Source: Notospermus geniculatus (lineage: Eukaryota; Nemertea; Pilidiophora; Heteronemertea; Lineidae). From it: a DNA stretch of 64,000 nucleotides. The first letter of the stretch is position 1; the number at the start of each line of letters is the position of its first letter. A program made the position numbers and the translations under genes. The notes below the pieces were generated by a model. That model saw nothing but the letters and a program-made list of their open reading frames with translations. It ran no database searches and had not been told where the DNA came from. The stretch covers positions 144,498 to 208,497 of the forward strand of contig NMRB01001252.1 in NCBI GenBank assembly GCA_002633025.1. Direction: 5' to 3'. Shown here in pieces: positions 1 through 14,300 of the stretch.

Positions 1-345
1 AGGGTTAGCGTCATCTGCTCCCTCTCCTATGCTCCCCCTCAAAGGGGTACGAGATTGACAAACCATACTACTACTCCCATACCCTACCCGTGTTGCATGA
101 CCTGGGTGGTATGGGACGACCTCGGGTGCACCAAAGGCCGCCCAAGGAACCCCATAGACGAAACTGAAATAATGGGTTGTGCCCAAGTGATCCTAATTTT
201 CAAGCAAAATACTTCATCATCCTCGGTCACATGATAAATATCAACTAAAGTCAACTTCCAGAAACTTGCGAATTTTCGACCTCAACCGGGGTCTTCCTCA
301 GGCACTTTTCAGTTGGAGAGACCAGATCACATGCATGCATCTTAC

Positions 346-3300
346 CCTGAGTTAAGATGGCTCCGTACATGTACCAGAAGCAAGGGAAGTACCTCGTCAT
401 GTTAACAGATTCTGGATAACAGATCTCATCTTGTTGTGTGTAGAAGGCCGAGTACTTGGTAAAGATCCACAAAATCAGGGCAACGACTGGTACTGTGATA
501 ACTGTACAGAACCATACCTAGAAAACAAGTTGTGGACGAGGTTTAAAGATAATGTTTGACAGGTATTTTCACGGGCCACGAAAATCATTGCTTATTTACA
601 TTTTGTTTGTCTGTGGCCAGTCTTTTTGGCTTAGTTGGTGGCATGTCCCTCTAAAAATTATTTTGATACTGAAAGTATTCAATTTGGTGGGTCGGCATGT
701 CCCACAAGTCCGAAATAACATATGTAAACATCCATGTTTACAAACATCAAATGTAAACAATGAAGTCATGATACATTATCTTTAACATGGTAACAATAGG
801 AGTTCCAACCGACTTACGTATGTGTGAAATGGCTTGAGGTAAACCAATAATTTATTTCCCTTTCCTGGTGTCTTCACTATTATTATAGTGGGTTCATAAT
901 AGTAGGCTTCTGCAAAATCCACAGCTGCAACCCGGTCTGCGGTGGTGGCATGTGCACCCGCAAGAAAGTCAACTGTCTGCAAAATTCCACGAGAGGGAAG
1001 AGGTGATATATTTTCTGAATGTTTCAGATTTTTATTTGTCAGCGTATTACGTGCAAAATTATAGTTGGTAAATGAATCTATCTATCTTAACATCATGAAC
1101 ATGATAATGGCGAAAACTGCCGTAGTGAAAAGCTGCAAATAAAACATAAGGGCCGTATTCAGAAAGGGTGTTTAAGACTTAGACGCGTGTAACTTCGTCT
1201 AATGCATGGTGGAAGTGTGTGCATTTAGTGAAGTTACACGCGTCTAAGTCTTAATCGCGCGATGATCACCCTTTTTGAATACGGCCCTAAGTGTGTGCCA
1301 AATCGGTTAATTGTCAACAGGCATACATAACGCTTGGGCTCACAGACTCATTGGACTAACGTCATGCTTGGCCAGTGACAACAAACGCTTACCCCATCTA
1401 ACAACTGCTTTATCATCCCATCCCAATTCCCATCATCATCTAAGGATCCCCAGCGGCCATCCGGAGGCTCAATTAAGGTGTACCTAGGAAAACATACCAT
1501 TAAGGAGTATTGGCAATATATTTTTGATTGATATTCAAAACTTTTCTGTTAATAGGACAGGACACACAGGGTCTTAACATGAGAACAAAAGGCAGAGGTA
1601 TTATTCATCACTAGAATTTATGAATCCTTAGGAAATGACTACAGCCTCTTTTCTTCTGGAATGTACAAAACCAGGCCTAGCACTACGATGTACTTACGTA
1701 AAGTTCAATTTCTGTGCCATGATCTGCAAAATGTCGATTGTCAGTCCAGTGAAATATATGGTCCCATTTGGGTCTTTATGTTTCTTTTGGAAAAAGGAGT
1801 ACTGAAAAGTTATATGCGGTAAGATATTTGATCACTGACAATTTTATTAGAATTTTCAATCAGGGTCGAACCCAAAGCGTCCCTGGTAAGTGCGGAAGAA
1901 ACCACCTCAAGCTGCTCATGTTCCTCACTTGGATGGGGGATACTAGTATCCTATGCCCGGGGGCATTACATTCTGTTAGAGTAGGATTCAAACGCGGGAC
2001 CTGCCACTTGCTAAGGGGACGTGATAACCACTAGGCCTCTTGACATTTCATACGATAGAAGGCAAATCTGTGCTCCTTTTATAAGCTGGGGATAGTCAAT
2101 CCTACTTGTTAACTGACCTCCGCTGTGCCAACCTTGAATCGTTTACCATTGAAACCCATCCTTGCGTTGGGGAAGACGTGACCATTGACGACAAGCCCAT
2201 GCCTTCTGTCCCAAGTTGCAGTTTGCACAAACGCCATCCTTCTCCCTATCAGCATATTGGCCCGGAGTTCGTACTGGGTGAGGTTGTCGCATTCAGCAAT
2301 AACTGGTTCAATGGATTCCTAACAAAAAGATTTACTAGTGACAGATGTGTTACGTAAAACACTAACCTTACAAAGAGAAAGTGACGTGCAGGATATCATC
2401 CTTAAGTGGTCCATCCACGTACAATGTTATTGCACAATATGGAGCCCAAAATGGGTGTCATGTGCTTCTGGCATAATGGATGGAAAAAAGATTCACTTGG
2501 CAATAAAATGGGTTGTCTGTTCCACAAAAATGAAGAGACGGGGCCTACTATACAGCTGATATATCCTCTGATTGGCATCGAGGATGTTTGAATGAAAATT
2601 ACTGGCATAGGTTCCAAAGATGACGGTGATGATAAAATTGATTCAAGACATATATTTACTTTGATGTACGACATCAATTGATTTCCAAGTGTCCACGATC
2701 CTCCGCATGTCCCCAGCGTTGGTTTTGTCTCGCCACCTTCCCATCTTATCAGCTTTTGATAGCTCTCTGCTATTCTTTCTATTAGAAAGTTCAAGGCAGT
2801 CTGGTGGAAAACGAAGACCAGAACACTTTACTTGCTAAATACCACAGATTCATAAGCTCGCTTATACTTACTTAATTATTTTAGGCCCTGTAGGACTTTA
2901 CGACATAATTAAGTAAACAACAAACACTAAAAGCAAACAGTCCATCTAAGTTTAAGCTACATGTACAACAAACATGTAGTTATGATTTAATCGAATGGAG
3001 ACAACTTTCTGCTGAAAAATTCATCGGAATCGTAAAAAATGCTGTATCCCTAGTAAAACAGGTATGGTCATCGGACAAGGCATTTTCCTTCTGTACCAAC
3101 CCATCTAAAATCTGTAGATCCATGGAAAGTCATTTCATCTTAGTTTTGCACACTACTAATTTTCTGACGTTCATTCTTCTGTTCATTCATTTGGTACTAG
3201 GCTCATGATAAAAATATTGTATACATTACCTCGGGTGGTTCACACATTAGCAGATTAGGACGGTGGATTTTCCTCACCAGGCCGATGTTATCCAGAATAT

Positions 3301-6300
3301 GAAGATGAGGTTCAATGTCTCGTTTCTTTATGCTCGGATTTACGACCAACCATACCTTACCTCGGTCACGCAGTCCCACATATTCTGCCTGAAATGATTT
3401 TTTCTCTGTCATAAAAAAATATGTTGTATGAAGTTATATTTCTGCATTGCACATGAAAAATGTAAAAGATAATGTGTCATGACTTCATGTTTACATTCAA
3501 TGTTTGTAAACATGGATGTTTGCATTATGTTATTTTGGACTTTTTGGGACATGCCAACTCACAAATTGAATACTTTCAGTATCAAAAGAATTCTAGATGG
3601 GCATCCCACTAACGAATTACTCTGGACACAAACAAACAAAGTGTAAATAAACAATGATTTTCGTGGCCCGCGAAAATACCCGTGATACATTTTCTTGAAG
3701 GTGAAAGACCAAAATGTACAGGTTGTTGTTAATTCCTGCAGGAGTTTGATTTTTGCAACAATTTCTGCCAGTGTTTCATTTCTACTGAAATAGACTAATA
3801 TTACATTACCTCTTGTAACATTTTCAACGTATTTGCCAAATTTGCTGCAATCATATATCTCCATGTCTCCTTGTCATAGACGTTATAGACCTTTCTGAGT
3901 ATCTCCCTCGTGTCTCTTATCATCTCGATATCAATTATAGTCATGTAGATGTGTTCTTTATTGAGAAGATCTTGGAGTTCATTCAGGATGTCAATTCCTG
4001 GAGAGTCACAAATAATCTCCTTACGAAAAGGTGGTACATTTGGGGACAGCCACCTCAACCTTGCGAGGATGCAGATCTATTGTGAGGCAGTCAATGAACA
4101 GTTGGGGATATGGAGTTAAACAATACATTTGTGTGGTCAGCAAGTTGCGGAGGCTTCGTGAACAGACCTTACCAAGAACGATGGCGGTCTAACCATTATA
4201 ACGTTGGAAGCTTGATACCATTCATTGGCCGCTGGGAAGCTAAGCTGGTCATCCGGGCCATGGTCAAATTAAGGTTAGGTGTGAGAGGATGCGTTTGGTA
4301 AAACATCATGCTTGACCAAACATCAAAGTTACATCGTGCTTGAACAATGAATGGCCACGACGTCATGTGGGAAATCTAATAGGCCACCATCTTTGTTGGA
4401 AAGGTCTATGGCCCCAGAGTCCTTTGGACGGGGTGATTTTAATGGACATGGCGTGCAATAGAGTGAATTTTAGTTGTCATATACCAAGAAGTAGTTAAAG
4501 GAGCTGGACGTCCAAGTTGTAAACACTCACTCACTGGTTCTCTATCCACGCGACGCCTGCGGTGCTGCCACCTATTGTCGGTGATATGTACTGACGTGAA
4601 TATCGTGAGTGAGTTGCATTGGACCGGGCACCAGTCTAACGATCACGGGGCACTACTGGTGCTGCCACCTTCACGAAGGAATAAAACTAGTGTGCCGACC
4701 ACTGTTTGTAAACAAACTGGTATGTTTACAACTTGGACGTCGAACTCCTTTAAGTATTCAATATATTCACATATCTAGCCACCAATCTCTACCTACCAAA
4801 TGTGTCATCGTAGAAAAGGCTCACTTTTCTCCACTTTTCCCTTTTCAAAACATCCCTAATAAACTCCGCCTCACTTTCTAGGTTCTTCATCACATCCATA
4901 TAAATGTCAGTATCTGGGTATCGGCATGGCTCCCGCCATATATTCAAAGCAGGGATGTTGACTTTGGTGAACGTTGATATTATGGATGGCAATCTCTTGC
5001 AACTAGCCGCAGAGATGGCAGCCGTGATATTACGAGATACCAGGTCACAAACTAAAAAAATGAAAAAGGCAGAATGATTTGAACTACAAAGACATGGGCA
5101 CGATGTGAGGTGATAATAATGACAATTTGTTAAAGATACATGCATGTAATGTATCACGACTTCATTGTTTACATTCATTGTTTGTAAACGTAGATGTTTA
5201 CATTACGTTTTTTTTTACTTTTGGGACATGCCAACCCACGAAATTGAATACTTTCGGTGTCAAAAGAATTTCTAGAGGGGCGTGCCACCAACAAATTACT
5301 CATAAGACAAAGAAAGACACAGACAAACAAAATGTAAGAAAATAATAATTTTCATGGCCCGCGAAAATACCGTGAAATACATTTTCTTTAAAAACCGAAG
5401 GAGAGGAGAGCGTGCAGGCGCTAATGTTTCTTGTACTGTGCTGCACAGCGTATCTATTTGACTTAGCAGTCATCTTAAATAACTGCCTAGACAATGTAAT
5501 AGGATACTGTGTCTGGTTCACCCAAACTGCGTTTACTTACGGAGTTTTTCCAAGAAAATTTCAGATCGCACATTCACGGTCTCTATTGAGACTGTTGCAT
5601 TTTCTAGTGTTTTAGGGCTGGGATTTTCTAAGGCAAATAGCATCTTGGGGTCTATTGGATTGGTCGTAGAGTTGTTTAGGATCAAACCTGCAAACACAAT
5701 TTAAAATAATTTGACACTGACCAGGAGTAGTGATGGTAATGGTCCTCTGACCAGGAGTAGTGATGGTAATGGTCCTCTGACCAGGAGTAGTGATGGTAAT
5801 GGTCCTCTGACCAGCAGTAGTGATGGTAATGGTCCTCTGACCAGGAGTAGTGATGGTAATGGTCCTCTGACCAGGAGTAGTGATGGTAATGGTCCTCTGT
5901 TAAGGATATTATTGTGAATCACAAGGTTTATTTTCTACTCCTTTTCCCACCTCGCCCTATCCATTTTGCCCAAATTTCTGCCAGTTTGCCCCTTCCAAGT
6001 TACCTTTTCCTGTCTTGACCCATTCGGCCCCTTTCATCTTGCCCCTTGCCCTTTCGCCCCTCACTACTTCATTATTGATGCCTTTATTACTACTTTTGAT
6101 TGTACAAACTTGTCATTTCGTTCTCATCCCAAGGCCCTTTGCAGCTTTGCCTTTCAACTCATCGTTTTACCATTTTCCCGTTTCATGTCTGAAAACTCTC
6201 CGAAGCAATGGTCCCTGATGTATTCTCACCTCTCCCAATAACAGTGTAATATTCAGCAATGACAACAACAAAATTGCAAAGTTGGAAGAAGGCAGTTTAA

Positions 6301-6663
6301 AATGAAACGGGAAGGAATAGTGGGTAAAATGGGAACAACTGACAAAAAATTGAATTTTTACATCAGGCGAAGTGAGAAGGGCTAATAGGAATGCCGCAAG
6401 AAGGCAACAGAGCAAAATGAAAATTACATGTATTGGCCAACGACTGAAAATTGAAGGGTGCAAATTGGCAACGGGGCCGCAATGGAGCAAAGTAAGGTGG
6501 ATGAAAATTGACTCTGGGGGAAGGGGGTAAAAATAAACTTACCAATTGTAATGTTGGTTTGGCTGTTCAGGCAACCTTGAAGACTAAGCCCCAACACAAT
6601 GTAACAAGCATGAAAGTACCAGACAACCTTAAAGCAAGTCATTATCCTGTCCAGAATGCTCAC
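346..6663 (-). CDS. Ionotropic glutamate receptor-like gene C (exons 1-11, 3' end beyond window)
   Basis: Ligand-gated channel subunit, plasma membrane. Exons on the minus strand: 6663-6543 (alternative inner Met at 6642), 5687-5541, 5051-4797, 3997-3810, 3388-3230, 2800-2660, 2318-2118, 1801-1698, 1483-1393, 976-818, 517-346, each with AG/GT borders and compatible phases. Exon 1 gives a hydrophobic signal peptide. Exons 2-6 are the amino-terminal LIVBP-like domain. Exons 7-10 are ligand-binding lobe S1, including a DGRWG turn and the Arg in TADR that matches the agonist-carboxylate Arg of iGluRs. Exon 11 carries M1 and the pore loop (FWYMYGAILTQG). The exon plan matches genes A and B; exon 6 is one codon longer (141 bp). 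M3, S2 and M4 should lie left of base 1. Ligand unknown: the usual PLT triad of S1 is not kept. Introns hold several MITEs and a 30-bp minisatellite. Confidence 0.88.
543..785 (-). mobile_element. MITE family M1, TTAA-flanked
   Basis: Ends TTAAAGATAATG and CATTATCTTTAA; the interior has CGGGCCACGAAAATCATTG. TTAA at both edges suggests a piggyBac-like non-autonomous element. Sits 33 nt downstream of the donor of gene C exon 10. Confidence 0.75.
1149..1287. mobile_element. Foldback MITE with TAA target duplication
   Basis: GGGCCGTATTCAGAAAGGGT and its inverse at the right end. TAA on both sides fits a PIF/Harbinger-like element. In gene C intron 9. Confidence 0.75.
1880..2042 (-). mobile_element. 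tRNA-derived SINE copy (family 1)
   Basis: On the minus strand it reads CCTAGTGGTTATCACGTCCC (A box region) and GGTCCCGCGTTTGAATC (B box), then a body with CCATCCAAGTGAGGAACATG. The same body occurs at 35424-35708 on the plus strand. The head resembles a tRNA-Val-like promoter. Confidence 0.7.
3463..3696 (+). mobile_element. MITE family M1
   Basis: Same interior as the copy at 543-785, in opposite orientation, with eroded ends. In gene C intron 4. Confidence 0.7.
5130..5391 (+). mobile_element. MITE family M1
   Basis: TTAAAGATA start and TTCTTTAA end with the family interior. In gene C intron 2, about 80 bp before exon 3. Confidence 0.7.
5717..5899. repeat. 30-bp minisatellite, about six copies
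   Basis: Unit beginning CTGACCAGGAGTAGTGATGG, nearly perfect; the array ends 30 nt upstream of gene C exon 2. The open frames on both strands come from the unit being a multiple of three. Confidence 0.9.
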
Positions 6664-7048
6664 AAAATGCAGCCGATTCAGTAATACTGTTGCTGACCTG
6701 GTATAAACGTGTCATTATACAATTTTTTAATTTTCTTGTTTACAGGTGACTCTACAGAAAACTCCACGCACACGATTAGTCAATAACGGCATGCTATAAG
6801 TTGGTGGCCAGGCACAGAAATGTACGTGACAATGAAAGTGATATAGATTTTAAAACTGTCGCTGGCAGTGCTAACAACCAGAATTAGCATAGATACAACA
6901 AAGCCGTTCAAATCTTTCTCCCTCTCCCAAAGTTCACTTGGTGAATTTTTCAGCTGTAAAGGGAGGAGTGTTGGTAGATTCAATAAGCCTGCAACCCCTA
7001 ATTAGATAGAAATTGTTGAAGTATCTCGAGTGTGAAGTACTCGACAAT

Positions 7049-7192
7049 GGCTGATATTCATAAAAGGTAGCAAATGCTTTTCCTCCAAGTTTTGTAGTAC
7101 ATTTACATTGGACCTCGCTGAGTAAATCTTAAGTAAAAGCATTTGCTAACTTTTTTGAATACCTGGTATTCATAAGAGTTAGCAAATGCATT
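7049..7192 (+). mobile_element. MITE, 'tattcataaaag' family, plus partial second copy
   Basis: TATTCATAAAAGGTAGCAAATGC-type start and inverted GCATTTGCTAAC end, then the first 25 bases of a second copy. Confidence 0.6.
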
Positions 7193-7851
7193 GGCTGGTA
7201 ACCAGCCAATGGAACCTTGCAACCAATTAAAGCTTTTTTATCGCGTTTCTGATGATCAACACAACCCCGGGTGCATCAGGTTCGCCCGATGTGAAGTTCC
7301 TGCCTGCCGTTATGCCTTCCTACATGTATCGAATTCGTCAATCATGGTGAAGTGCATGGACCTGAGTTCGAACCTTTTACTCTTGTAGTCAATAGCCGTG
7401 TATAGTGCAACCTTTTCAATCTCGTACCAGGCTCTCTCCTCAAGTTTCAGCCTGACTCGATTCTTGGCTTGGTTACCACTAACAGGTGGCCAAAACCAAA
7501 AACAAGCCTGGCGGCGACAGCGTTCACAAGGTGACTTTAGGGGTGGTACTCAGCCTCATTTCCCCAGGCTTCAGCAGCCGTGTATTGGCATATAAACACA
7601 CATGATGGCGTATACACAACAACCAGTGATTAACAGTCCTATCCACAGGAGAAAAAGCAGCATAATTAGCGCCTCTGGAACATTTCGCATTTCGATTTAA
7701 CATTTGTCATTTGTTCATCTGGTACATTCACACAGGTGAGCACATGGTTCACGGACCATTTCATTGCTTTAAATCAACGAAGCCAAGTCTTCCAGTGTTC
7801 AATATGGGACTTTATTCTGATAGAAAGTCTTACTTGAAAGGTTTGATTTAC

Positions 7852-8207
7852 TTAAAGGGAGACTCCACTCATTGTAAACTTTTGAATTTTTATCAATCCA
7901 TGGAGACTATTGCCATGAGTTGTGATGTCACTAGTGTCAATAGGCTGACGACCTTTATTGTAGTGAATGAGCTAATACTGTGACGGTATATGCCTAGGCC
8001 TATTGGTTATACCTTCATAAATATGCATTGAGCACATATGCCATCACATGTGCTGTGCAAAGTCCCTTGGGATGCAATAAAAATGCTTAAAATGACGAGT
8101 TTGATGATTTTAAAAAAACGACATGTTGCAGATAACAATGAATTTGAATGTATTAATGATATTTCAAAAATTCAAAATTTTTCACAATGAATGGAGTCTC
8201 CCTTTAA
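7852..8207. mobile_element. TTAA-flanked MITE
   Basis: Terminal repeats TTAAAGGGAGACTCCACTCA and its inverse (TGAATGGAGTCTCCCTTTAA). Non-coding interior. Between genes A and C. Confidence 0.75.
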
Positions 8208-8387
8208 TAAATTTATGACGAACAGGTGCGAGTCATAAGTTACATACTGTACTTGTACACCACCAGTCAATCATGACATTTTTGTGCTACCACATGGAGT
8301 GGGTTCAAATGTCTAACAGTGAATTCAATCATCCCATTTCAGTGTTCAATAACTTATCCCGACTTTCTGGTGGTGTCTCCTTTGCCA

Positions 8388-11300
8388 TCATGGGGCCACA
8401 TCCTTATGTTTGGTGCAGTGGAAATAGAGACACTCCATAATGAATGCAAGGACCGAACCGAGAACTCCAATGCCAAATACAATGAATGCTCCCTGAGTGT
8501 CGGCAAGTGTTGCAGGTTTATTCTTGCTGTATGTGAGACCAGTACATTTGGATCTTGGGGTCCAGTTTTTTGTGATTTGGTAGAGTAACCCGGATTCTAT
8601 CATCCACTGGATTCTGAAACATCAGAAAAAAACAATGTATGCCCATAGAATTTAAAGATATGCAATGTACACTCATTATAGGCCTAGGATTTGTCACTAC
8701 TTCACGTGATCGAGCATCTTGTCAAGGTTTTGTTGAACAGTTTGGCAATCTGTCATTTAAGTTGAACGTGAACTCCGCTTAAAGATTATGTATCACAGGT
8801 ATTTTCACGGGCCACGAAAATCATTGTTTATTTACATTTTGTTTGTTTGTGTCCAGACTTCCTCTTTGTCAGAGTAATTTGTTGGTGGCATGCTCCCTCT
8901 AGAAATTCTTTTGATCATTGATACCGAAAGTATTCAATTTGGTGGGTTGGCATGTCCCAAAAGTCCAAAATAAGATAATTTAAACATCCATGTTTACAAA
9001 CATACAATGCAAACAATGAAATCATGATACATTATCTTTAAAGATAATATATCACGACTTCATTGTTTACGTTTAATGTTTGTAAACATTGGTGTTTACA
9101 TTATGTTATTTTGGACTTTTGGGACATTCCAACCCACCAAATTGAATGTTTTCAGTATCAAAAGAATTTCTAGAGGGGCATGCCACCAACAAATTACTCA
9201 TAAGACAAAGAAAAACGAGAAATAAACAAACAAAATGTAAATAAACAATGATTTTCGTGGCCCGCGAAAATATCCGTGATATATTATCTTTAATACTAAC
9301 TGTTCAGAAAACAGTCTTCTAAGAGGTGATCCTTTCTGCACAGCGATTCCAGCACTTCCATGGAAGAACTCCACCTTGGGAACTTTTATCAATTGACAAT
9401 TGTTGGAGGCTTTTCCGACATAGAAGGATTTTTCTGACAGCATGACGAACTTCCCTGAAGAAAAAAAAGATGATATTCCGGAAAATAATGGTCAGTAAAA
9501 CTGTTTTTGGATATGGACGGGACCTGTAGTATCTTTCTCTTCAAGACATCCCGAGATAATGCGTTCTTATTTTTTTAGTGTATTGTAGAGATGGTTCTAC
9601 ATGTATCTGTTGAATTTGACAGCTTCGGTTCATTTTGTCTACATGTAAGCCAGGTGTTCGAGTGGTAGGGCGCTTGTCTACCAAACTGTGCAATGGCCCG
9701 GCGCAAATTCAACTTCGGGTGCAGGCAAATGTGAAATATTGAGGGTCCGTCGGATGGGACTAAAAGCCGTGGTCCCTTGTCAGGGCAAGCAAAATACCCT
9801 ATACGCTTGTGGACTTTAGCCTGTCATGGACGCCACACCTCCGCCAAAAAGCCAACAGGGTTGTCTAGAGGGCGTGTAGTGATGATGATGATGTGATGAT
9901 GATGATGATTTTCAATTCGGATTTTGCCCGATAGGCCTGTTCAGTCCAGTCGCCTTTCCCTTACCTTCTTGCGCCCACTTCAACCCTTCCATAAATGTAC
10001 CTGGCTGGTGTTCTTTGTCCATTGCTTTCCATACTTCGCTTGGAGCACCAGAAGATGAATTCTACAGAAATATGTGAAATATAATTGACACTGCTGGGGG
10101 TTTCCAGCCAGGAAACAGTGAAACTATGCTCATCTTTTACGTGGTATTTCCTTGTAGAAAATTGGTTTAATGGAAGTTTGCAAATCCCTTTCTGATGTGA
10201 TGTACTCATCGTTCCAACGGGCCGCTGTCATTTTGTATTTCTACGTAAATTTTGTGCGTGTGTAGGCCACTTATCAGGCAGGCAGATTCAGATGTTGTGA
10301 CCAATCACATCACTGGAATGCATGTTGCTTTGCCTACCACATAATTCCGCTTGCACAAAATCTGGTGAAGGGTTGTTGAAATGATGAATAGTTCAAGTCA
10401 GGCAGCAGTGGTACACTTTACTGTCGGACAAATTGAATTGAAACAGCTTTAATTGTCCAACCACTCCCGACACTTCTCAGCAAATTGCAGCATCACATGC
10501 AATGTACGTTAGCGGAGTGCATCACCAATGAAATGTACACTGTTAGAAATAACAGAAGATTTTACAGAAAATCTGTGCAGCAGAGTCCCCAGCACTGGAT
10601 CTGTTAAATTACAGAGTGATCAGTAAAACTACAGACTTAAATAAATGTTAAGAGAGACTTGACTGGAGGCTGACCAAATTATATTTTCATACTGATCTCA
10701 GAAGGCATCATAATTGGATGTCCAATGGAGTCCAACCAATACAGGAAAACATGAATCATACCATTAAAAAATTATGTAAATTTACAGAAAGTGCTGGGGA
10801 CTCTGCTGCAGGCACTTTCTGTAAAATTACTGCAAAATTACTACTGTAAAATTAATAATTTCTAACAGTGTACTTACTTCCAGCAAGTTCCACAGCGCTG
10901 TCCCCTTGACTGTACCAAAAGCGAGATCATCCTGTTTTGGCAAATCTTCCAGCGTTGAAAATGGTAAATGCACTTTTGTAACCGTCAGAAAAGCTATCAA
11001 GTTTCCTGTGTAGGTAGCAATTATTACCAAAACAAACGTCCACCAGAATTTCAGAAGCATTCGACCACTTGCCGAGGTTGGCATGTCACAACCACCTGAA
11101 GAGACAAAGGAGGTACCGGTACATGTATACAAGTATGTAAACATTGGTATACTACACCCTAAAATCTCACTCGTGGTTTTTTTCGCTAAAGTAGGATGAT
11201 CAATAACTACACGATTTCTGATAATAAGCAAGAAGTCAATCTCCAGAATTCACGAATTTCCGACCCCAACCGGGGTCTTTTTCAAGTGGAACTTTACAAT

Positions 11301-14300
11301 CTGAAACTCTAGAAAAGACTTTTCTGGAGTTTCAGATTGTAAAATTCCACTTGAAAAAGACCCCGGTTGGGGTCGAAAATTCGTGAATTCTGGAGATTGA
11401 CTTCTTGCTTATTTTGTGTCAATTTTGTGCTATTCTGTATCTTGGATACACGATTTCTGAGATGAGATGTTTCAGCCATTTTTAAATTCCCTCCAAAATG
11501 GCGACTCATTCCATATGACTGGTATGTGTACCAAAGTTTCGAGTTCCTATTGCTACTTATGTAATAAGTACAACTTTCAAAACTTGCCACCAACTATACC
11601 TTACCCTGAGTCATGATGGATCCATACATGTACCAGAAACATGGGAAGCACTTTTTCATCTTGACTGCCTCAGGATAGCATGTCTCATCTTGTTGTGTGT
11701 AGAATGCTGAATACTTAGTAAGGAGCCAGAGAATTATGGCTGAGGCTGGTACGGAGATAATTGTGCATATCCATACCTAAAATGGTGTTGAGGAATGTAA
11801 AATGAATCAGCAATTACACTGACTGAAGGAACCCGTTCGTCGTATTGAGAACCATTGTGATGTGATTCATATGCGATTCAATGGAAGCTTGAAGATTTGT
11901 CTTGCTCATTAAACAGGGGGGTTAGACTACATGTACTTACATATTTATGGAGTGGCTGGAGGTAAACATATAATTTGCTGCCAGCCCCAGGGTTCTTCAT
12001 TATCAGAACGTGGGAATCATAAGAGTAGGCATCAGAAAAGTCAACCACTGATGCTCTGGCGTAGGTGATCATATGAAGTGCTGCAGCAATGTCCACCTCC
12101 TACAAATATGAAGTCAAAGACTTTTTTAATTTGTACTGAATTCTAAAATACTCTTGACCCTTCTCAAATTTGGAGGAATCTGTTCGTCCGCCATCAGGAG
12201 AACTTGCTTGGTTTTTTAGACTGGTAGTTTGTTTGCAAAGGATGATCGATGCCAATTGAACCAAATTGAAGTAACACTGTTAAAAATATCTGTAAATTTA
12301 CAGCAGAATTTTCACTGCAAGGTTGCTGTAAAATTCATTTCACTGCAAACTGCTGCTTTTTTCACTGGAATTTAACAGCAAGATTACAGTTTCTCAGTTT
12401 TAAAGACAGCATTTGTTGTAGAATTTATGCAATTTTGCTGTCAAAATAGAGTAAACGGGTGCTGTCAAAATACAGAAAAGTGCTGTGTTACTCTGCTGCC
12501 AACAAAGTGCTGTCAGCATTTTTAACAGTGAATGCATGTCAACATGATGTAAAATTGATAATCCACCTACCTTTTTCATCAGATCTCTTATCATACCATT
12601 CCATTGTCCATTCTCATCCGGTGCTCCCCAGAAACGGTCTGCTGGTTCAACAATGCTGTAACTGAAACCAGAAATGTATCAGAGAAGAAATAAAGCAACC
12701 CCAATATGCATATTTGTTCCTTATCTCGGCAAGAAATATATCGATCTTGAAATATAGCTGCTGTTGTTAGAATACTACCTTCACCACCTCAAATGGGTAA
12801 TTGGTAAAAATCCATCCTCAAGTATGATGTCGTGATACATGGCTATTTTGTCCCAAAGTGTCTTCACTGTTTTACCCTGGGACAGCCAACCTTGTTGCAT
12901 GAGATTTATTCTGGGATACTTACGTAAAATTCAGTGATTCTGCCATGACTTGCAGAATATCCATGGTGAGACCAGTGTAGCGAAACGTTCCATTTGGTGT
13001 CTCGTGCTTTATTTGGAAATAGGAGAACTGAAAAGCACAACATGTTGGTACATACTCATGGCAAAACATACTACCAAACTTCTTAAGGCGCTGCTCCACT
13101 TGACAGTTTTCTCGCAGAAGTTGGCTCACAATGGGCAATTCACCACTGTTTGTGTCCTGTCGGCTTACCCTGAGACCAATGACACACCAACTGCTCGCAG
13201 TTGTGTTGCCCATTGAGCCAACTTCTGCGAGAAAACTGTCAAGTGGAGCAGCGCCTTTAGTCTTTGGTCCTTCAGTCATTAGCTTTCGATCCATGCTTTT
13301 ATATACATGTAGCTTGTATATTGTGTGTGCATAAGTTCGTTGAAGAAAGTTGTTTCTATTGCATGCAGGGCACCACCCTTTGGGACGACTGGGAAAGTTA
13401 AGCACCCCCATGGGTGAACATTGGTTTTGTGGAGATTTATGAATTTTAGATGCACCCCAGTGCATGTGCACATTTGGTACGACGAAAACTGTTTCCAGTG
13501 CCAAGTCTATATTTGTGATTGTCAGCGAATTCTCGGTATACAGGTCATGTTCTGGGCCAAAATTCATAAAACCTTGCCAGCTTAGTTGGTTGCTAGTTGT
13601 GTACATTGGCCTGTACAAACTGCGCACTTTGGCAAGTTACTAAGGCGTGCAAGATTTTACGAATATGGGCTCTGGTCTTTCAACCACTGCAATTGCATTT
13701 GTCCTTCATATTGGAAAGTGAAAGATAGTAGGATCTTTCAGGGTTTGCGTGATTTATTGAGGGTACATATCAGTTTACTTACTGGCAGTGTGGTCACGGT
13801 GAAGTGTTTTCCATTAAAACCCATCTTTGCATTAGGAAAGACATCATCATTTGTCACAGCTCCGTTCCTCCTGTTCCAATACGCCGTTTGAACGAAACGC
13901 ATCTTCCTTCCAATTACCATGTTGGCCTTGAGGACATACTGGGTCAGGTTGTTACATTCATCTATTATTGGGTTGATGTTTTCCTTGAAAAAAATAGATT
14001 CAGTTCGAAGGCAAAATAAGCAAATTATACAAGAGTAGGTGTTGATGGAAATATTGGCATACATGTACCAGATGATGAAAGGGGTTAACAACTTTGACGT
14101 ACCAGAGGGGTAGAGCATCAGATTGTTTGGAAGGCTCTGGATTTTAGCTGTACTATGTCCGTGTTTTGCTTAATTAACCACTGAAGTAAATGAATTTTGA
14201 AAAGATGACCTGTTTCTAATGTTAGGATGGTTGAACTGAATATGGAAGTTGTTAAGCTTTTTCCAACCCTCTCGAAAGTCCAGCTAATGGACCAAGGTAG

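Noticed and set aside
5701-5922. Repeat proteins on both strands (RSSDGNGPLT and RGPLPSLLLV units)
   Set aside because: Artefact of a 30-bp minisatellite in gene C intron 1; no start context or neighbouring exon.
5966-6545. Frames in the pyrimidine-rich stretch (GCCCCTT-type repeats)
   Set aside because: Compositionally simple sequence within gene C intron 1; overlapping frames on both strands show no family features.
12920-13627. 235-codon minus-strand frame
   Set aside because: Only its last 35 codons (13027-12924) are a real exon of gene A; the rest is intron, including a foldback MITE.
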